A stretch of 60,538 nucleotides of DNA from Budvicia aquatica DSM 5075 = ATCC 35567 (GCF_000427805.1 NZ_ATYS01000034.1:1-60538); one strand, 5' to 3'; shown: positions 8,481 to 18,269, counted from the first letter of the stretch. The notes: generated by a model from the letters alone, not told the origin. Program-made: numbers and translations.

Positions 8481-8935
8481 TACGTCAGCTATGCCGTTTT
8501 ATTTTATTACTCATGATTGTGCTGCCTCTGCGGGCTGAAATTGTTGATACCTGGCAGTTTAAAAATGCTGAGAATCAGGAAAGGGCGGTCAATTTAGCTA
8601 AACAATTACGTTGCCCGCAGTGCCAGAATCAGAATTTAGTTGAATCAACCTCGCCGATTGCGCGTGATTTACGCCTTGAGGTTTATAGGATGGTTGATGA
8701 AGGTAAATCGAATGATGAAATTGTGACTTTTATGACCAGCCGGTTTGGTGACTTCGTGCTATATAAGCCCCGATTGAATGCCCAAACCGCGTTGCTATGG
8801 TTTAGCCCGTTTATTTTACTACTGATTGCTCTGCTGGCTATCTGGCGTTATTTACGCCGGCCACGTTCCCCTGCCGCGCAGCTGAATGAACAACAAAAGA
8901 GCCAGTTGGCAGAATTGCTGGAGAAAAAACCGTGA
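8477..8935 (+). CDS. nrfF: CcmH-type thiol oxidoreductase NrfF
   Basis: NrfF/CcmH proteins present reduced apocytochrome to the haem lyase. A signal peptide is followed by the family motif LRCPQCQNQNLVES, whose two cysteines are the redox pair (near residues 45-48), then by a three-helix CcmH domain. A C-terminal membrane helix (LLWFSPFILLLIALLAIW) anchors it. At 152 aa it is longer than E. coli NrfF (127). It overlaps the next gene by GTGA. Confidence 0.93.
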   Translation: MIRQLCRFILLLMIVLPLRAEIVDTWQFKNAENQERAVNLAKQLRCPQCQNQNLVESTSPIARDLRLEVYRMVDEGKSNDEIVTFMTSRFGDFVLYKPRLNAQTALLWFSPFILLLIALLAIWRYLRRPRSPAAQLNEQQKSQLAELLEKKP

Positions 8936-9804
8936 TAGCTTTCTGGTGCGGCGTGGCGCTGATGATAGGCATTGTTTTGCTGATCGTTTGGCTGCCTGCG
9001 CTGCGCAGCGGTAAAACAGCGACAACGGATATCCGCAAAGAGACCAATATTGCACTTTACCGTAACCAGCTTGCACTGGCTGATAAACAGTTTAGTGCTG
9101 ATGAAAAAGACAAGATTTTGCTTGATGAGCTAAAACAGGAAATCTCTATCGGGCTACTGCATGATGTTAATGATAATCCGCTCGAAGCCCCGGAAAGTCT
9201 TACTGTTCCTGGCACCGATAATTCAGTGAAAAAGAGTCTCTTTATCCCTGCTAGCATGACGTTGGTTGCGCTACTGATCCCGCTGTTGGGCTACAGCCTG
9301 TACGGGCAATACTCGGAATCAGCGCAATATAGCCAGCAGGAACGCATGGATCCCTTTGCCGGAATGGATATCGAGCAAATACAGGATCGTGTCATTACCG
9401 AGCTTCAGCAACGGATAAGACAGGCCCCTAATGACGGTGATGCATGGTTTATGCTCGGACAGCGCTATCTTAATAGCAATGAATTTAATAATGCGCTGAT
9501 TGCTTTTGACCGGACAGAAAAAATCAGAGGGCAGGATGCAGAGCTACTGACGGCTAAGGCCGCGACCTTGTATTATCAGGCCGGCCAGCGCATGACGCCT
9601 CAGGCCAGAATATGGCTTAATGATGCCTTAACCCTAGACCCCAAACATATCACTGCGCTGATGTTGCTGGCATCGGATCACTTTTTGAATGCGCAATATC
9701 AGCAGGCAATTGATATTTGGCAAAGCTTGCTAGACAGCAATAACCCAAAAGTGAATCGGGTAAAACTTATTGAAGCCATCAATATGGCTCGAATGATGAA
9801 ATAA
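8932..9804 (+). CDS. nrfG: CcmI/NrfG-type TPR protein
   Basis: Apocytochrome chaperone of the NrfG/CcmI family. It has an N-terminal membrane segment (residues 2-21), a cytoplasmic leucine-rich region, a second membrane segment (about residues 102-122) and a periplasmic TPR domain (about 150-290, with DAWFMLGQRYL and ...ALMLLASDHF helices). E. coli NrfG is 198 aa and lacks the CcmI-like front part; this 290-aa form has it. The start is GTG, overlapping nrfF (GTGA). Last gene of the operon; no clear terminator follows. Confidence 0.9.
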   Translation: MIAFWCGVALMIGIVLLIVWLPALRSGKTATTDIRKETNIALYRNQLALADKQFSADEKDKILLDELKQEISIGLLHDVNDNPLEAPESLTVPGTDNSVKKSLFIPASMTLVALLIPLLGYSLYGQYSESAQYSQQERMDPFAGMDIEQIQDRVITELQQRIRQAPNDGDAWFMLGQRYLNSNEFNNALIAFDRTEKIRGQDAELLTAKAATLYYQAGQRMTPQARIWLNDALTLDPKHITALMLLASDHFLNAQYQQAIDIWQSLLDSNNPKVNRVKLIEAINMARMMK

Positions 9805-9885
9805 ACAGACTATTAAAATCTTATCAAGCCTGCTACCTTGTGACTCTTTTCCCGTGTTTTAATTAAATTTGAAGGAATAGACGTT

Positions 9886-10155
9886 ATGAAATGCCATCGC
9901 GTCAATGAACTCATTGAGCTTATCCATCCAGCCTGGCAGAAAGATCCCGATCTTAATCTGGTTCAGTTTCTGCAAAAATTGGCTACCGAAGCTGGTTTTA
10001 CCGGTCCTCTGTCAGAACTTACCGATGACGTTTTGATTTATCATCTCAAGATGCGTGAATCAGGTACTACTGACGTTATTCCTGGTCTGAAGAAAGATTA
10101 TGAAGATGACTTTAAAACCGCCCTGTTACGCGCCCGTGGCATTTTAAAGGACTGA
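9886..10155 (+). CDS. yihD: YihD family protein
   Basis: Conserved 89-aa cytoplasmic protein of the YihD/DUF1040 family. E. coli YihD is also 89 aa and sits between mobA and srkA, so here the nrf operon lies inside that interval. No function can be read from the sequence. It is acidic in its middle and lacks membrane segments. A GAAGGA ribosome site precedes the ATG. Confidence 0.93.
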   Translation: MKCHRVNELIELIHPAWQKDPDLNLVQFLQKLATEAGFTGPLSELTDDVLIYHLKMRESGTTDVIPGLKKDYEDDFKTALLRARGILKD

Positions 10156-10211
10156 TTAATGTTGCATACCAGCCATTGCGCTCTTTTGTTAAATGAAGAT
10201 ATGAATATCTT

Positions 10212-11201
10212 ATGAGCAGTACATCAGCGTTTGTTTTCCATTCACTTGTTCCTGACCTGATTCTGGATGCACTGGAAAGCGTCGGGCTACGCGTCGATTC
10301 AGGACTCACGGCGCTGAATAGCTATGAGAACCGTGTTTATCAGTTTATGGATGAAGACCGCAAACGCTACGTGGCTAAGTTCTATCGCCCGGAACGCTGG
10401 AGCAATGAACAGATACAAGAAGAGCACGATTTCTCTTGGGCGTTGTCTGATACAGATATTCCGGCTGTAGCACCGCTGAGAATTAATCATCGGACGTTAC
10501 ACGAGTATCAGGGATTTGTGTTTGCCGTTTTTCCCAGTGTAGGTGGCCGCCAATATGAGATTGATAGTCTTGACCAGCTAGAGTGGGTCGGGCGCTTTCT
10601 CGGGCGAATCCATCACGTAGGAAAGCAGCACGCTTTTGTCGCCAGACCAACCATTGGGCTGGATGAGTATTTGTATCAGCCTCGGCATATATTGGCTGAA
10701 AGCGCGCTGGTTCCGGCAAAAGTCAAAGCGTCGCTGCTGTCGTCTTTGGACGTGTTGATTAAGGCGGTTGAACAGTACTGGCATACAGATTGGACGCCAT
10801 CGCGTTTACACGGAGATTGTCATCCGGGAAATATTTTGTGGCGTGACGGCCCAATATTCGTAGACTTAGACGATTCACGTACCGGACCGGTTGTTCAGGA
10901 TTTGTGGATGCTGCTACACGGGAGTCGACAAGACCAACTGATGCAGTTGGATATCTTGCTTGAAGCATACGGTGAGTTTGCTGATTTCGATCAGAAAGAG
11001 CTGCTACTGATTGAGCCTCTGCGCTGTATGCGAATGGTTTATTACCTTGCTTGGGTGGTCCGTCGTTGGGACGACCCGGCATTTCCAAAAAGCTTTCCAT
11101 GGATTGCCGATTTGGATTTTTGGCAGAAACAGCCATCAATATTTACCGAACAGGCTAAGTTGTTACAGGCTCCGCCGCTACAGCTTATGCCCATGTACTG
11201 A
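10212..11201 (+). CDS. srkA: Stress response kinase A
   Basis: SrkA (YihE/RdoA) is a Ser/Thr kinase of the APH-like fold, reported in E. coli to counter MazEF-linked death under stress. The catalytic loop is [10 protein letters not shown] (about residues 200-209), followed by the metal-binding [10 protein letters not shown]; the N-lobe has ENRVYQF and an invariant lysine in [11 protein letters not shown]. Its 329 aa compare with 328 in E. coli. The gene lies directly upstream of dsbA, an arrangement kept in enterobacteria, where dsbA can be co-transcribed with it. Confidence 0.94.
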   Translation: MSSTSAFVFHSLVPDLILDALESVGLRVDSGLTALNSYENRVYQFMDEDRKRYVAKFYRPERWSNEQIQEEHDFSWALSDTDIPAVAPLRINHRTLHEYQGFVFAVFPSVGGRQYEIDSLDQLEWVGRFLGRIHHVGKQHAFVARPTIGLDEYLYQPRHILAESALVPAKVKASLLSSLDVLIKAVEQYWHTDWTPSRLHGDCHPGNILWRDGPIFVDLDDSRTGPVVQDLWMLLHGSRQDQLMQLDILLEAYGEFADFDQKELLLIEPLRCMRMVYYLAWVVRRWDDPAFPKSFPWIADLDFWQKQPSIFTEQAKLLQAPPLQLMPMY

Positions 11202-11223
11202 TTATTTTTACGGAGTGTTATTA

Positions 11224-11922
11224 ATGAAGAAAGTATGGCTTGTCATTATTTGTGTTGTGATTGCTGCCGGTGGTTATTTTTTCTGGTCCAACAATTCAGC
11301 GGCTCCGGCAAATGCTGAAGCCAACAGTAACACCGGCGGGAGTGCACCGGCATCTGCGTATACTGATGGTAAACAATATGTAACGCTGAACAGAACGGCA
11401 ACAGAAGAACCTCAGGTTCTGGAGTTTTTCTCCTTCTTCTGCCCGCATTGCTATGACTTCGAAAGTGTTTATCACATGAGTGACGAATTTAAAAAGCAAC
11501 TGCCAGAAGGCGGCAAGCTGGTGAAATACCACGTTGACTTTTTAGGCGGTGAATTAGGTCCTCAACTGACTCAGGCATGGGCTGTTGCCATTACATTAGG
11601 CGTGCAGGACAAAGTTGCTCCGCTGATTTTCAACGGTATTCAGAAAACGCGTACTATTCAAAACCTGAATGATATTCGCCAGGTATTTATCTCTGCGGGC
11701 GTGACACCAGAAGAATTTGATAATTCATGGAATAGCTTCATTGTTAAATCACTGACTGCCCAACAGCGTAAGCTAGCCGCTGACGTTCAATTGAATAGCG
11801 TTCCGGCTGTTCTGGTTAACGGTAAGTACATGGTTAAGAATGATGGCGTTGAAGCATCAAGCGTTGAAGGCTTTATTAAAGAGTTTGGCCTGACCGTTAA
11901 ACATCTGCTTAATCAAAAGTAA
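11224..11922 (+). CDS. dsbA: Thiol:disulfide interchange protein DsbA with extended N-terminus
   Basis: Periplasmic oxidase that introduces disulfides into exported proteins. The thioredoxin-fold active site is [13 protein letters not shown] and the cis-proline loop is [13 protein letters not shown] start at the ATG at 11224, which has a GGAG ribosome site and the MKKVWL start typical of DsbA; the open frame reaches further upstream only inside srkA. At 232 aa it exceeds the usual 208. The extra residues form a low-complexity Ala/Asn/Ser/Gly linker at about 23-46, between the hydrophobic N-terminal segment and YTDGKQY, where E. coli DsbA starts its mature domain. No clean Ala-x-Ala cut is obvious before the linker, so the protein may be membrane-tethered. 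Confidence 0.95.
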   Translation: MKKVWLVIICVVIAAGGYFFWSNNSAAPANAEANSNTGGSAPASAYTDGKQYVTLNRTATEEPQVLEFFSFFCPHCYDFESVYHMSDEFKKQLPEGGKLVKYHVDFLGGELGPQLTQAWAVAITLGVQDKVAPLIFNGIQKTRTIQNLNDIRQVFISAGVTPEEFDNSWNSFIVKSLTAQQRKLAADVQLNSVPAVLVNGKYMVKNDGVEASSVEGFIKEFGLTVKHLLNQK

Positions 11923-11933
11923 TCATAGCAAAA

Positions 11934-11968
11934 AATAATGCCCCGCTTATTTTCAACGGGGCATTATT
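11934..11968. terminator. Bidirectional terminator dsbA/yihG
   Basis: A 12-bp perfect stem (AATAATGCCCCG with CGGGGCATTATT) and an 11-nt loop lie between the convergent genes, with A-rich sequence on the left and T-rich on the right. The yihG stop codon touches its right arm. Confidence 0.88.
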
Positions 11969-12867
11969 TATTTACGGTATTCAGACTTTAACCGGTCTAT
12001 TAGTTGGTCTTTACTTTGCCAGATACCATGTAACCAGAGCTGAAATTGACGCTTGTAAGCCTTGTCATTAAGATAATCTCCCCGAATACTCTCATCAACT
12101 GGCAGAGTCTCAATTCTCACCACAATCCGCTTCATTTGGCCTGACAGTAGGTCGAAAAAGGGGCGTTGCTCATTGTCCGGATAATAAAGCGTCACGTTGA
12201 GTATTTTATCAAACTGGGAGCCTAATACATTCAATGCTAAAGCAATACCGGCTGACTTGGGGGGAAGTAAATTCCTATAGGGAGATTTACTTTTTGTTTT
12301 CTTTTGTTCGGTAAAGCGTGAGCCTTCAACAAAATTAACAATAGTCGTCGGGTGGTCGCGAAACTTTTTACATGAGCGACGGGTAGTTTCTATATCTTTA
12401 CCACGAAGTTCGGGGTGCTTAAGTAAATAAGAGCGAGAATACCGGCGCATAAATGGCATATCTAATGCCCAACAAGCAATGCCGATAAAAGGAACCCAGG
12501 CCAACTGTTGTTTCAGAAAGTATTTATTCATTGGAATACGATCGCGGAGTAATACACACAGAGCGACTATATCCGTCCAGCTCTTATGATTACTGATTAA
12601 CAAATACCAATTATTTTTACTTAAGTTGTCTGTGCCCTGAATATCCCAAGTTATGCGGTTAGTGATTTTAAGTATAAAGGCCAAAGAAAGGCACCAACAC
12701 CACATCATAAAGTTGCAGAATGACGATACACCACGGCGAATAGGCTTAAACGGGAGTAGTAGCTTTAATACTCCGGCGAACACCATAGGAATAGAACACA
12801 GCATAGTAAAAATGATGGTCAATATTGTGGTGATTAAAAATGTAATTGGGGCAAACAGTTTTGACAT
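11968..12867 (-). CDS. yihG: Acyltransferase YihG (PlsC family)
   Basis: Member of the lysophospholipid acyltransferase (PlsC/LPLAT) family, closest in context to E. coli YihG, and probably acting on phospholipids at the inner membrane. An N-terminal membrane segment is followed by the catalytic NHKSWTD (H-x4-D) motif (about residues 94-100) and the acyl-acceptor motif FVEGSRFT. Its 299 aa compare with 310. E. coli has yihF between dsbA and yihG; that gene is absent here. Confidence 0.9.
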   Translation of the reverse strand: MSKLFAPITFLITTILTIIFTMLCSIPMVFAGVLKLLLPFKPIRRGVSSFCNFMMWCWCLSLAFILKITNRITWDIQGTDNLSKNNWYLLISNHKSWTDIVALCVLLRDRIPMNKYFLKQQLAWVPFIGIACWALDMPFMRRYSRSYLLKHPELRGKDIETTRRSCKKFRDHPTTIVNFVEGSRFTEQKKTKSKSPYRNLLPPKSAGIALALNVLGSQFDKILNVTLYYPDNEQRPFFDLLSGQMKRIVVRIETLPVDESIRGDYLNDKAYKRQFQLWLHGIWQSKDQLIDRLKSEYRK

Positions 12868-13109
12868 GTTTATAGCTTTTTATAAGTGTCGAAGAGCATG
12901 AATATGTAGGAAGTTATAAGGCGAGCACGATTCTAACAGAAAGCAGGCATATAATAAATTCTCGCTCAATTTAAGAGTGGGACTATTAACCTTTTATGCG
13001 TTTTCTATGACTCCATTTCTAATATCCATTTTAATGATAAAACGATAATAAGCTTTCTTCGGTAGGCATATAAATAATAAGCTATTCGGGATTACTCGGC
13101 CCATCCATA

Positions 13110-13167
13110 GGCCTCACCTTCGCGAGGCCGCTGCGAGCAGCGTTCAAATCTGTTCCAGACAGATTTG
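13110..13167 (-). repeat. Three-hairpin element resembling the rrn T1-T2 spacer
   Basis: Three adjacent perfect stems: GGCCTC/GAGGCC (13110-13129), CGCTGC/GCAGCG (13129-13142) and CAAATCTG/CAGATTTG (13145-13167). Read on the minus strand, the order is CAAATC-stem, AAC, GC-stem, GGCC-stem. This is the architecture of the rrn spacer hairpins at 117-168 and 258-300 and of the E. coli rrnB T1-T2 spacer. Confidence 0.6.
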
Positions 13168-13181
13168 CCATTCTCTTGCCG

Positions 13182-13367
13182 TCACGATGTAACTCGAATT
13201 ATTTTTGGTATATCAATTATCGGGCCAGATGAATCATCGGAGATCTCACTTTTTCGCAAAATGATCTGGTGAATCGCGAATGCAGATGTTGATAGCTCTT
13301 GACAGATATGAATCACTGGTAAATCAACTATCCACAGTTGATCGTCAGGATGATCTATCAGCTCCAT
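13182..13367 (-). CDS. Possible 61-aa protein upstream of polA
   Basis: An open frame with ATG at 13367 and an AAAGG sequence 8-9 nt upstream, ending just before the three-hairpin element. The protein is not recognised, has no membrane segment, and the DNA also holds DnaA-box-like and GATC motifs that could explain its conservation. It may be a chance frame. Confidence 0.2.
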   Translation of the reverse strand: MELIDHPDDQLWIVDLPVIHICQELSTSAFAIHQIILRKSEISDDSSGPIIDIPKIIRVTS

Positions 13368-13481
13368 GACAACGCCTTTGTATAGCGTAATGATTTATAT
13401 GTATAATTTTTCTTTATTAAGGCGTTCGACAATCAATGTACAATATCCACTTATTTTTATGCACAGAGTTATCAACAGGAA
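13242..13481. promoter_or_regulatory. polA upstream region with DnaA-box-like and GATC motifs
   Basis: Between divergent yihG and polA (12868-13604) there are four GATC sites in 115 bp (13242, 13263, 13340, 13352) and two 8/9 matches to the DnaA box TTATCCACA: CTATCCACA at 13328 and TTATCAACA at 13469. An inverted pair CAACAGGAA (13473-13481) / TTCCTGTTG (13506-13514) lies in the polA leader. The rest of the gap (12901-13080) shows nothing recognisable. Confidence 0.35.
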
Positions 13482-13604
13482 GTTAACGGAGCTTTATGGA
13501 CTTTTTTCCTGTTGTTATCGTTAAAAGATAAGAAGCTATTCGTCTCTTGGCTCCAGCTATGGCATTCTTATCACCATGACTGAATTTAACAGTGAAGCGT
13601 AATT

Positions 13605-16400
13605 ATGGCTCAGATTGCAAAAAATCCATTGGTACTTGTTGATGGTTCTTCCTACCTTTATCGTGCATTCCATGCATTTCCACCGCTGACGAATAGTGAA
13701 GGCATCCCTACAGGTGCCATGTATGGCGTATTAAATATGCTGCGTAGCCTGATCTCTCAGTGCCAGCCTAGCCATATTGTGGTGGTATTTGATGCAAAGG
13801 GAAAAACTTTTCGCGACGAGTTATTCGCTGAATATAAATCCCATCGTCCTCCGATGCCTGATGATTTGAGAGTTCAAATTGAACCTCTGCATCAAATGGT
13901 TGAGGGAATGGGACTCCCGCTATTAGTGATTCCGGGCGTTGAGGCCGATGATGTTATCGGTACGCTGGCAAAAAATGCGGCGGCTCAGGGCCGGGACGTT
14001 TTGATCAGTACCGGCGATAAAGATATGGCCCAGTTGGTTACCCCGCTGATTACCCTGATCAATACCATGAATAACACCATCCTTGGCCCGGATGAAGTGT
14101 GTGAGAAGTATGGTGTTCCACCTGAATTAATCATCGATTTCCTTGCCCTGATGGGCGACGCTTCGGATAATATTCCCGGTGTTCCCGGCGTTGGTGAGAA
14201 AACGGCTCAGGCATTACTGCAAGGGTTGGGTGGATTAGACACGCTTTACAGTAATCTGGATAAAATTGCTGATTTAAGCTTTCGCGGGGCAAAAACCATG
14301 TCCGCCAAGCTGGAACAGCATAAAGACGCTGCCTACCTATCGTATAAACTGGCGACGATTAAAACCGACGTTGAGCTGGATATTACTGACGATCAGCTTG
14401 CCCTGCGTTCACCGGATACTGAGCTATTAAAAGAATTATTCGGCCGCTATGAGTTTAAGCGTTGGTTGGCAGAACTGGATTCCGGCTCTTTTATGGATGG
14501 TAAAAAGTCACCGTCAACGGCCAGAACGCCGGCGTCTGCAACGGTCATTCCTTTCGCTCCCGGACCGGAGGTTTCTGCCACGCTGTCTCAGGAAGACTAT
14601 GAAGTTATTCTTGAACAGGCCGATTTTGATCGCTGGCTGGCGCTGCTAAAAAATTCAGGCCAGTTTGCTTTCGACACTGAGACCGATGGTCTGGACTACA
14701 TGAGTTCTAACTTAGTCGGCGTTTCTTTTGCCATTGAGGCCGGTAAAGCGGCTTACGTACCCTTCGGCCATGATTATATCGGTGCCCCGGATCAGCTACG
14801 TAGCGAAGACGTTCTTGCCAGTCTAAAACCCTTATTAGAAAGTGAAACCCTGTTAAAAATTGGCCAGAACCTGAAGTTCGATCAGAGCATGCTGGCCCGC
14901 TATGGCATTACGCTGCGTGGCATAGAGTTCGATACTATGCTCGAGTCCTACGTGTTAGATAGCGTTGCAGGCCGCCATGATATGGATAGTTTAGCAAGTC
15001 GTTATCTCAGCCATAAGACCATCAGCTTTGATGAGCTGGCGGGCAAGGGTAAAAATAAGCTTACGTTTAATCAACTATCGATTGAAGATGCCGGTCCTTA
15101 CGCCGCAGAAGATGCTGACGTCACTCTGCGACTTCACCAAACGTTGTGGGCTCAGCTGCAGACTCATGAAGGGCTGACCAAGGTATTTAAAGAAATTGAA
15201 ATGCCTCTGGTGCCTATCCTGTCGAAGATTGAACGTACCGGAGTATTAATTGACAGTAAGATTCTGGAAAAGCATTCAGTTGAGCTAGCCCAACGCCTGC
15301 AAGAGTTAGAAACGCAGGCCCATGAGTTAGCCGGTGAACCCTTTAATCTCTCTTCGCCTAAGCAACTACAGACCATCTTTTATGAGAAGCAAAAACTGCC
15401 GGTTTTGAAAAAAACGCCGGGGGGCGCACCATCGACCAACGAAGAAGTATTAGCTGAGCTGGCGTTAGATTATCCGTTGCCTAAGATTATTCTGGAGCAC
15501 CGAGGCCTGGCGAAGTTAAAAACAACGTATACCGATAAACTTCCTCTAATGGTCAATGCGGTTTCCGGCCGTGTGCATACCTCGTATCATCAGGCTGTTA
15601 CGGCGACGGGGCGTTTGTCGTCCAGCGATCCTAACCTGCAGAATATTCCGGTGCGCAATGACGAAGGGCGAAGAATTCGTCAGGCGTTTATTGCTCCTGA
15701 AAATCACATTATTCTGGCTGCGGACTACTCACAAATTGAGTTACGGATTATGGCTCATTTATCCGGTGATAAAGGCTTATTGGCTGCTTTTGCTCAGGGC
15801 AAAGATATTCATAGAGCCACCGCATCGGAAGTATTTGGCACTGCGCTTGAGCAGGTAACCGGCGAACAGCGCCGCAGCGCTAAGGCCATTAACTTTGGCC
15901 TGATTTATGGCATGAGTGCTTTTGGTCTTGCTCGACAGCTAGGCATTCAACGCGGTGAAGCTCAGCGTTATATGGATCTTTATTTTGAGCGTTATCCGGG
16001 GGTTCTGGAATATATGGAGCGCACCCGAGTTCAGGCTTCTGAGGAAGGCTATGTCGAAACCTTGTTCGGGCGTCGCTTATATCTGCCGGATATTAAATCC
16101 AGTAACGGAATGCGTCGCAAAGGTGCTGAACGTGCAGCTATCAACGCCCCGATGCAGGGAACAGCTGCAGATATCATTAAGAAAGCCATGATTGCCGTTG
16201 ATGGCTGGTTGTCTCAGCAGGATGAGCCGCTAGTCAGGATGATTATGCAGGTACACGATGAATTAGTGTTTGAGGTTCATGAGTCTGCGGTAGAGCAGTC
16301 GGGTGAGACAATCCGCCAGTTGATGGAGCAGTGTGTTGAACTGGCTATTCCGTTGAAAGTGGATGTTGGTACAGGTCTGAATTGGGATGAAGCCCACTAG
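13605..16400 (+). CDS. polA: DNA polymerase I
   Basis: DNA polymerase I processes Okazaki fragments and fills repair gaps. Three domains are intact. The 5'-3' exonuclease covers about 1-290, with GVEADDVIG and the [18 protein letters not shown] helix-hairpin. The 3'-5' exonuclease covers about 330-520, with its DTETDGLD motif at residue 357. The polymerase covers about 530-931, with motif [10 protein letters not shown] (Asp707), motif [15 protein letters not shown] and motif [11 protein letters not shown] (Asp885). Length 931 aa against 928 in E. coli. In E. coli spf follows directly; here 3.5 kb of other genes intervene. Confidence 0.98.
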   Translation: MAQIAKNPLVLVDGSSYLYRAFHAFPPLTNSEGIPTGAMYGVLNMLRSLISQCQPSHIVVVFDAKGKTFRDELFAEYKSHRPPMPDDLRVQIEPLHQMVEGMGLPLLVIPGVEADDVIGTLAKNAAAQGRDVLISTGDKDMAQLVTPLITLINTMNNTILGPDEVCEKYGVPPELIIDFLALMGDASDNIPGVPGVGEKTAQALLQGLGGLDTLYSNLDKIADLSFRGAKTMSAKLEQHKDAAYLSYKLATIKTDVELDITDDQLALRSPDTELLKELFGRYEFKRWLAELDSGSFMDGKKSPSTARTPASATVIPFAPGPEVSATLSQEDYEVILEQADFDRWLALLKNSGQFAFDTETDGLDYMSSNLVGVSFAIEAGKAAYVPFGHDYIGAPDQLRSEDVLASLKPLLESETLLKIGQNLKFDQSMLARYGITLRGIEFDTMLESYVLDSVAGRHDMDSLASRYLSHKTISFDELAGKGKNKLTFNQLSIEDAGPYAAEDADVTLRLHQTLWAQLQTHEGLTKVFKEIEMPLVPILSKIERTGVLIDSKILEKHSVELAQRLQELETQAHELAGEPFNLSSPKQLQTIFYEKQKLPVLKKTPGGAPSTNEEVLAELALDYPLPKIILEHRGLAKLKTTYTDKLPLMVNAVSGRVHTSYHQAVTATGRLSSSDPNLQNIPVRNDEGRRIRQAFIAPENHIILAADYSQIELRIMAHLSGDKGLLAAFAQGKDIHRATASEVFGTALEQVTGEQRRSAKAINFGLIYGMSAFGLARQLGIQRGEAQRYMDLYFERYPGVLEYMERTRVQASEEGYVETLFGRRLYLPDIKSSNGMRRKGAERAAINAPMQGTAADIIKKAMIAVDGWLSQQDEPLVRMIMQVHDELVFEVHESAVEQSGETIRQLMEQCVELAIPLKVDVGTGLNWDEAH

Positions 16401-16443
16401 CCCTAACAAACTTGAATTCGGGATAAGAAAATAAGTTACTAAA

Positions 16444-16496
16444 AGCGGGTTCCGCGATTAAATCTTTCGATTAAGAAGGATATCAAGGAACCCGCT
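16444..16496 (+). other. 10-bp inverted repeat downstream of polA
   Basis: AGCGGGTTCC (16444-16453) and GGAACCCGCT (16487-16496) are perfectly complementary across a 33-nt loop that holds a CGATTAA direct repeat. There is no T tract, so it is not a standard terminator. The right arm contains the ribosome site of a tiny reading frame. Confidence 0.5.
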
Positions 16497-16547
16497 ATGG
16501 ATAAATTGATAGGCCATTTTGCTAGTCAGGTTTACCTCGTCGGTTAA
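16497..16547 (+). CDS. Possible 16-residue peptide after polA
   Basis: ATG at 16497 with AAGGAA six bases upstream opens a 16-codon frame, MDKLIGHFASQVYLVG. The ribosome site lies partly in the right arm of the inverted repeat, so translation could depend on folding. Its end overlaps the 3' end of the minus-strand gene by four bases. I do not recognise it; it could be a remnant of a longer gene. Confidence 0.25.
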   Translation: MDKLIGHFASQVYLVG

Positions 16548-17230
16548 CGGATCCTGATATCAATATAACCTTCATTATCATCAGGATGAATGCCAATGCT
16601 GCCCTCAGAAAGGCTATCGTTCTGATTATATTGATACAAGACCTCTAATCCGCCATCGCCTTCATCACTCAGAGCAAAACGCAGAGCTTCCAAAAACTGG
16701 TGTCCTATCGGTTCTGGCCAAACAGACCATTTCCCATAGTAATGGGGGAAGTCAAATGTCGGGTTGATAACTGTTCCAACCCGGGTTTTGTGCCAATAAA
16801 CGGTTATCTTATCTTCGGTTAACGACTTCATTTTCTTCGCGCTTAGTTTGTTCAATATTTTGCCTTCATTTTTAGCAATTATCGTCATATCCTGATAAAT
16901 CCAGCGTGGAAAATGGGTGAATAGTTCATCAGAAACGGTAGCGAAGGTAATAATTTCACGCGCCGTGGCCCAGTCTGTCTCTTCAGTATATTTATCGGCT
17001 AAATCATAGACTGAACCTGTTACTGGGCTGACTTGTTCAATGGTGATATAACGAATGAGCTGTGGTAAATCGAAGGTAAGGTATTTATCTCTTAGGTTAT
17101 TGAGACTGTGGATCGGAAATAACAGAGTCCATTCTTGATGAGCTTGATTAAGAAACGTCATGCTTAATGAACCACCATCCCGATAGATGTCCAGACGGAT
17201 TAGGGTGTACTGCCGATCGATATCATCCAT
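16544..17230 (-). CDS. Hypothetical protein, polA-spf island gene 1
   Basis: I do not recognise this family. The protein (228 aa from the ATG at 17230; the frame stays open to 17383) has no signal peptide or membrane segment. It is rich in aromatic and acidic residues, ends in an acidic, Gly/Asp-rich C-terminus and looks like a soluble alpha/beta protein. The start at 17230 has only a weak AAGAG ribosome site; the upstream start at 17383 would add a hydrophobic stretch and lie four bases from the divergent gene. The mix of small soluble unknowns around it recalls arrays of immunity proteins to polymorphic toxins, but that is inference. Confidence 0.6.
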   Translation of the reverse strand: MDDIDRQYTLIRLDIYRDGGSLSMTFLNQAHQEWTLLFPIHSLNNLRDKYLTFDLPQLIRYITIEQVSPVTGSVYDLADKYTEETDWATAREIITFATVSDELFTHFPRWIYQDMTIIAKNEGKILNKLSAKKMKSLTEDKITVYWHKTRVGTVINPTFDFPHYYGKWSVWPEPIGHQFLEALRFALSDEGDGGLEVLYQYNQNDSLSEGSIGIHPDDNEGYIDIRIR

Positions 17231-17387
17231 GACGTTTTCTCTTGAATACTTTTTGATATGTTGAGATAAAAATAACTTTATTGGTAGGGATGGTTCAATA
17301 AAAATTATGACAATGCAAAAAACAGGTTCTTGAGTTAGCCTTTCGTTTAAAACGTATCTAAAAAATATGAAATAGCAGGTCAATAAA

Positions 17388-17834
17388 ATGGATTATGCAA
17401 ACTTAACACAGGACGAGCGAGACCGTGTATTACAGGCTGATTTATCAGAAGATAAAATCAGTTTTTTAAACAAATATAAGCTAATCAGTAGCCCAGAGCA
17501 GCGCTGGCACACCGTGAAGAATCAGACTCCTGCGCGGCTCTATTTCAGCCACCAATTTATTAAAAATAACGGCATGATGGAAATCGTGTTCCGTAAATAT
17601 CAGTTCTGCTATGCCAAGCTAAAGTATTTTCGGCTGCATCTGAATGCTTTTTCCTTTTATAAGCATCATCCCAAAGTGGGTTTTATTGAGACCGAGCTGT
17701 GGGATGCGGAGTTCTTCCGGCATAAAGCCAGTGGTAAAATAGTCGATTTACGTTATCTGCAACAAATTAGTGATGTTACGGTTTTTATGGACCTGATGGC
17801 GTGGTTATCGGCATCAGAACTGGCAACCTGCTGA
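17388..17834 (+). CDS. Hypothetical protein, polA-spf island gene 2
   Basis: Unrecognised soluble protein of 148 aa, rich in Phe, Tyr and Lys in its middle (residues 45-95), without signal or membrane segment. It is divergent from gene 1 and followed after 30 nt by gene 3 on the same strand, with a GGGAG ribosome site between them, suggesting a small plus-strand operon of genes 2-4. Confidence 0.6.
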   Translation: MDYANLTQDERDRVLQADLSEDKISFLNKYKLISSPEQRWHTVKNQTPARLYFSHQFIKNNGMMEIVFRKYQFCYAKLKYFRLHLNAFSFYKHHPKVGFIETELWDAEFFRHKASGKIVDLRYLQQISDVTVFMDLMAWLSASELATC

Positions 17835-17864
17835 GATTCGCTTCTAGTTATTTAGGGAGACATT

Positions 17865-18269
17865 ATGGATGATGAATTACTGCGGATTATTCAACTGTTC
17901 CAGCGCTCGGTAGAACAACGCTTCGGGCAAATTGCCAGTTACTGCCAGATTGCGCTGCCGGTGACTAATAGCGAATGGGTTGGTATTGAGCTTCCTCATC
18001 CGATTAAGCTACCTAATGGCGTTGTCGGTTTTAAGCATGGGTTTGGTATTTCGATGTGTGAGCACGGCACCGTGACCAACTTTGATTTAGGTGATAACGG
18101 CGAAATTGATGGCTTTAACGCCCATTGGTTAGCCGGTTTTGTTCAAAGCCATCAACTTGAAACTCATCTGACCGATGCGAAAATCATTCAATCACTGATT
18201 GATGATGGCGTCAGCTGCGGCAAAATTCGTTTCTCTGGCTATATTAATTACTACCTGAGCAATGAGTGA
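17865..18269 (+). CDS. DUF6896-like hypothetical protein, island gene 3
   Basis: Protein of 134 aa. The central segment with FKHGFGISMCEHG, then NFDLGDNGEIDGFNAHWLAGF, resembles the DUF6896 family, small proteins often seen near toxin or immunity genes; I assign this from memory of the pattern only. A GGGAG ribosome site precedes the ATG. Its stop overlaps the next ATG (TGATG), so gene 4 is probably translationally coupled. Confidence 0.6.
   Translation: MDDELLRIIQLFQRSVEQRFGQIASYCQIALPVTNSEWVGIELPHPIKLPNGVVGFKHGFGISMCEHGTVTNFDLGDNGEIDGFNAHWLAGFVQSHQLETHLTDAKIIQSLIDDGVSCGKIRFSGYINYYLSNE

Noticed and set aside
13242-13481. Replication origin, suggested by DnaA boxes and GATC sites
   Set aside because: Only two imperfect boxes, no AT-rich unwinding repeats, and the gene neighbourhood is not that of oriC (mnmG/mioC); kept only as a possible promoter feature.
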